From assembly GCA_023410295.1 (NCBI GenBank), contig JAEYPY010000077.1:1-5977 (forward strand): a DNA stretch of 5,977 nt, given 5' to 3'. The notes under the pieces were generated by a model that had not been told where the DNA came from, made no database searches, and saw only the letters and a list, made by a program, of their open reading frames with translations. The position numbers and the translations under genes were made by a program. Positions 5,906-5,977 of this stretch are shown one piece after another. Within the stretch, counting starts at the first letter, position 1; each line of letters begins with the position of its first letter. The DNA is from Pseudomonadota bacterium. Its GTDB lineage: Bacteria > Pseudomonadota > Alphaproteobacteria > Caulobacterales > Aquidulcibacteraceae.

Positions 5906-5977
5906 CCATCATCGTCACCGGCGCCGCCGGCTTTATCGGATTTCACGTCGCCGGCGGGGGGGGGGGGGGGGGGGCGG
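5902..5977 (+). CDS. Extended SDR: NAD-dependent epimerase/dehydratase, first codons only
   Basis: A GTG start at 5902-5904 overlaps the aminotransferase stop (GTGA, 4-nt overlap) and opens the frame MTIIVTGAAGFIGFHVAG. TGAAGFIG at residues 6-13 is the NAD(P)-binding GxxGxxG of extended SDRs such as UDP-glucose 4-epimerase, GDP-mannose dehydratase and UDP-glucuronate epimerase. This fits the operon as the enzyme that remodels the sugar ring. Everything after about residue 17 is unreliable because the sequence turns into a 19-G run that would encode poly-glycine where family members have a helix. The particular epimerase or dehydratase cannot be named from this fragment. Confidence 0.8.
   Translation, partial: MTIIVTGAAGFIGFHVAGGGGGGGA
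5956..5974. other. Run of 19 G at the right edge, probable artefact
   Basis: Nineteen consecutive G begin at 5956, followed by cgg and the end of the window. It interrupts a well-formed Rossmann-fold start. Two-colour Illumina reads often end in false poly-G, and contigs built from such reads can carry it at their ends, so an artefact is the likeliest reading. Confidence 0.75.

Noticed and set aside
1..5977. CRISPR arrays, tRNA or rRNA genes, insertion sequences
   Set aside because: I saw no regularly spaced direct repeats, cloverleaf-like segments, rRNA signatures or transposase genes in the window.

Overview
The window is GC-rich DNA with dense gene packing and short intergenic gaps. It carries two kinds of imperfect palindromic repeat, one between genes and one inside a gene. 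The base composition, weak Shine-Dalgarno signals, repeat style (CGTCATTCCGG...CCGGAATGACG) and protein flavour suggest an alphaproteobacterium, possibly of the Caulobacterales/Hyphomonadaceae type. This assignment is inference; there is no rRNA or other taxonomic marker here.

Layout. Positions 1-452 (minus) hold the 5' part of an unrecognised gene that runs off the left edge, with a 65-nt inverted repeat inside its reading frame. Positions 579-1238 (minus) encode a small short-chain dehydrogenase/reductase. Positions 1239-1468 hold a candidate SDR promoter, a 107-nt REP-like palindrome and an intrinsic terminator. Positions 1469-2797 (minus) encode a DUF4910/DUF2172 aminopeptidase-like protein of the kind found in surface-polysaccharide loci. 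Positions 2798-3102 are a divergent intergenic region. From 3103 to the right edge runs a tightly packed plus-strand operon: an RfbF-like sugar-1-phosphate nucleotidyltransferase, a PIG-L-type deacetylase (1-nt gap), a class III PLP aminotransferase resembling glutamate-1-semialdehyde aminomutase (6-nt gap), and the first codons of an extended SDR/NAD-dependent sugar epimerase or dehydratase (4-nt overlap).

How they could work together. The plus-strand genes look like part of a pathway for a modified, probably amino-bearing, nucleotide-activated sugar used in a surface glycan. The nucleotidyltransferase would activate a sugar phosphate, the epimerase/dehydratase would remodel the ring, the aminotransferase would install an amine, and the PIG-L enzyme would remove an N-acetyl group. 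The divergent DUF4910 protein is a repeated companion of such clusters but has no settled role. The combination does not match a textbook sugar pathway that I can name, and it is the most interesting part of the window.

The right edge ends in a run of 19 G, which looks like a sequencing or assembly artefact rather than biology, so the last gene should not be interpreted beyond its first ~17 codons.
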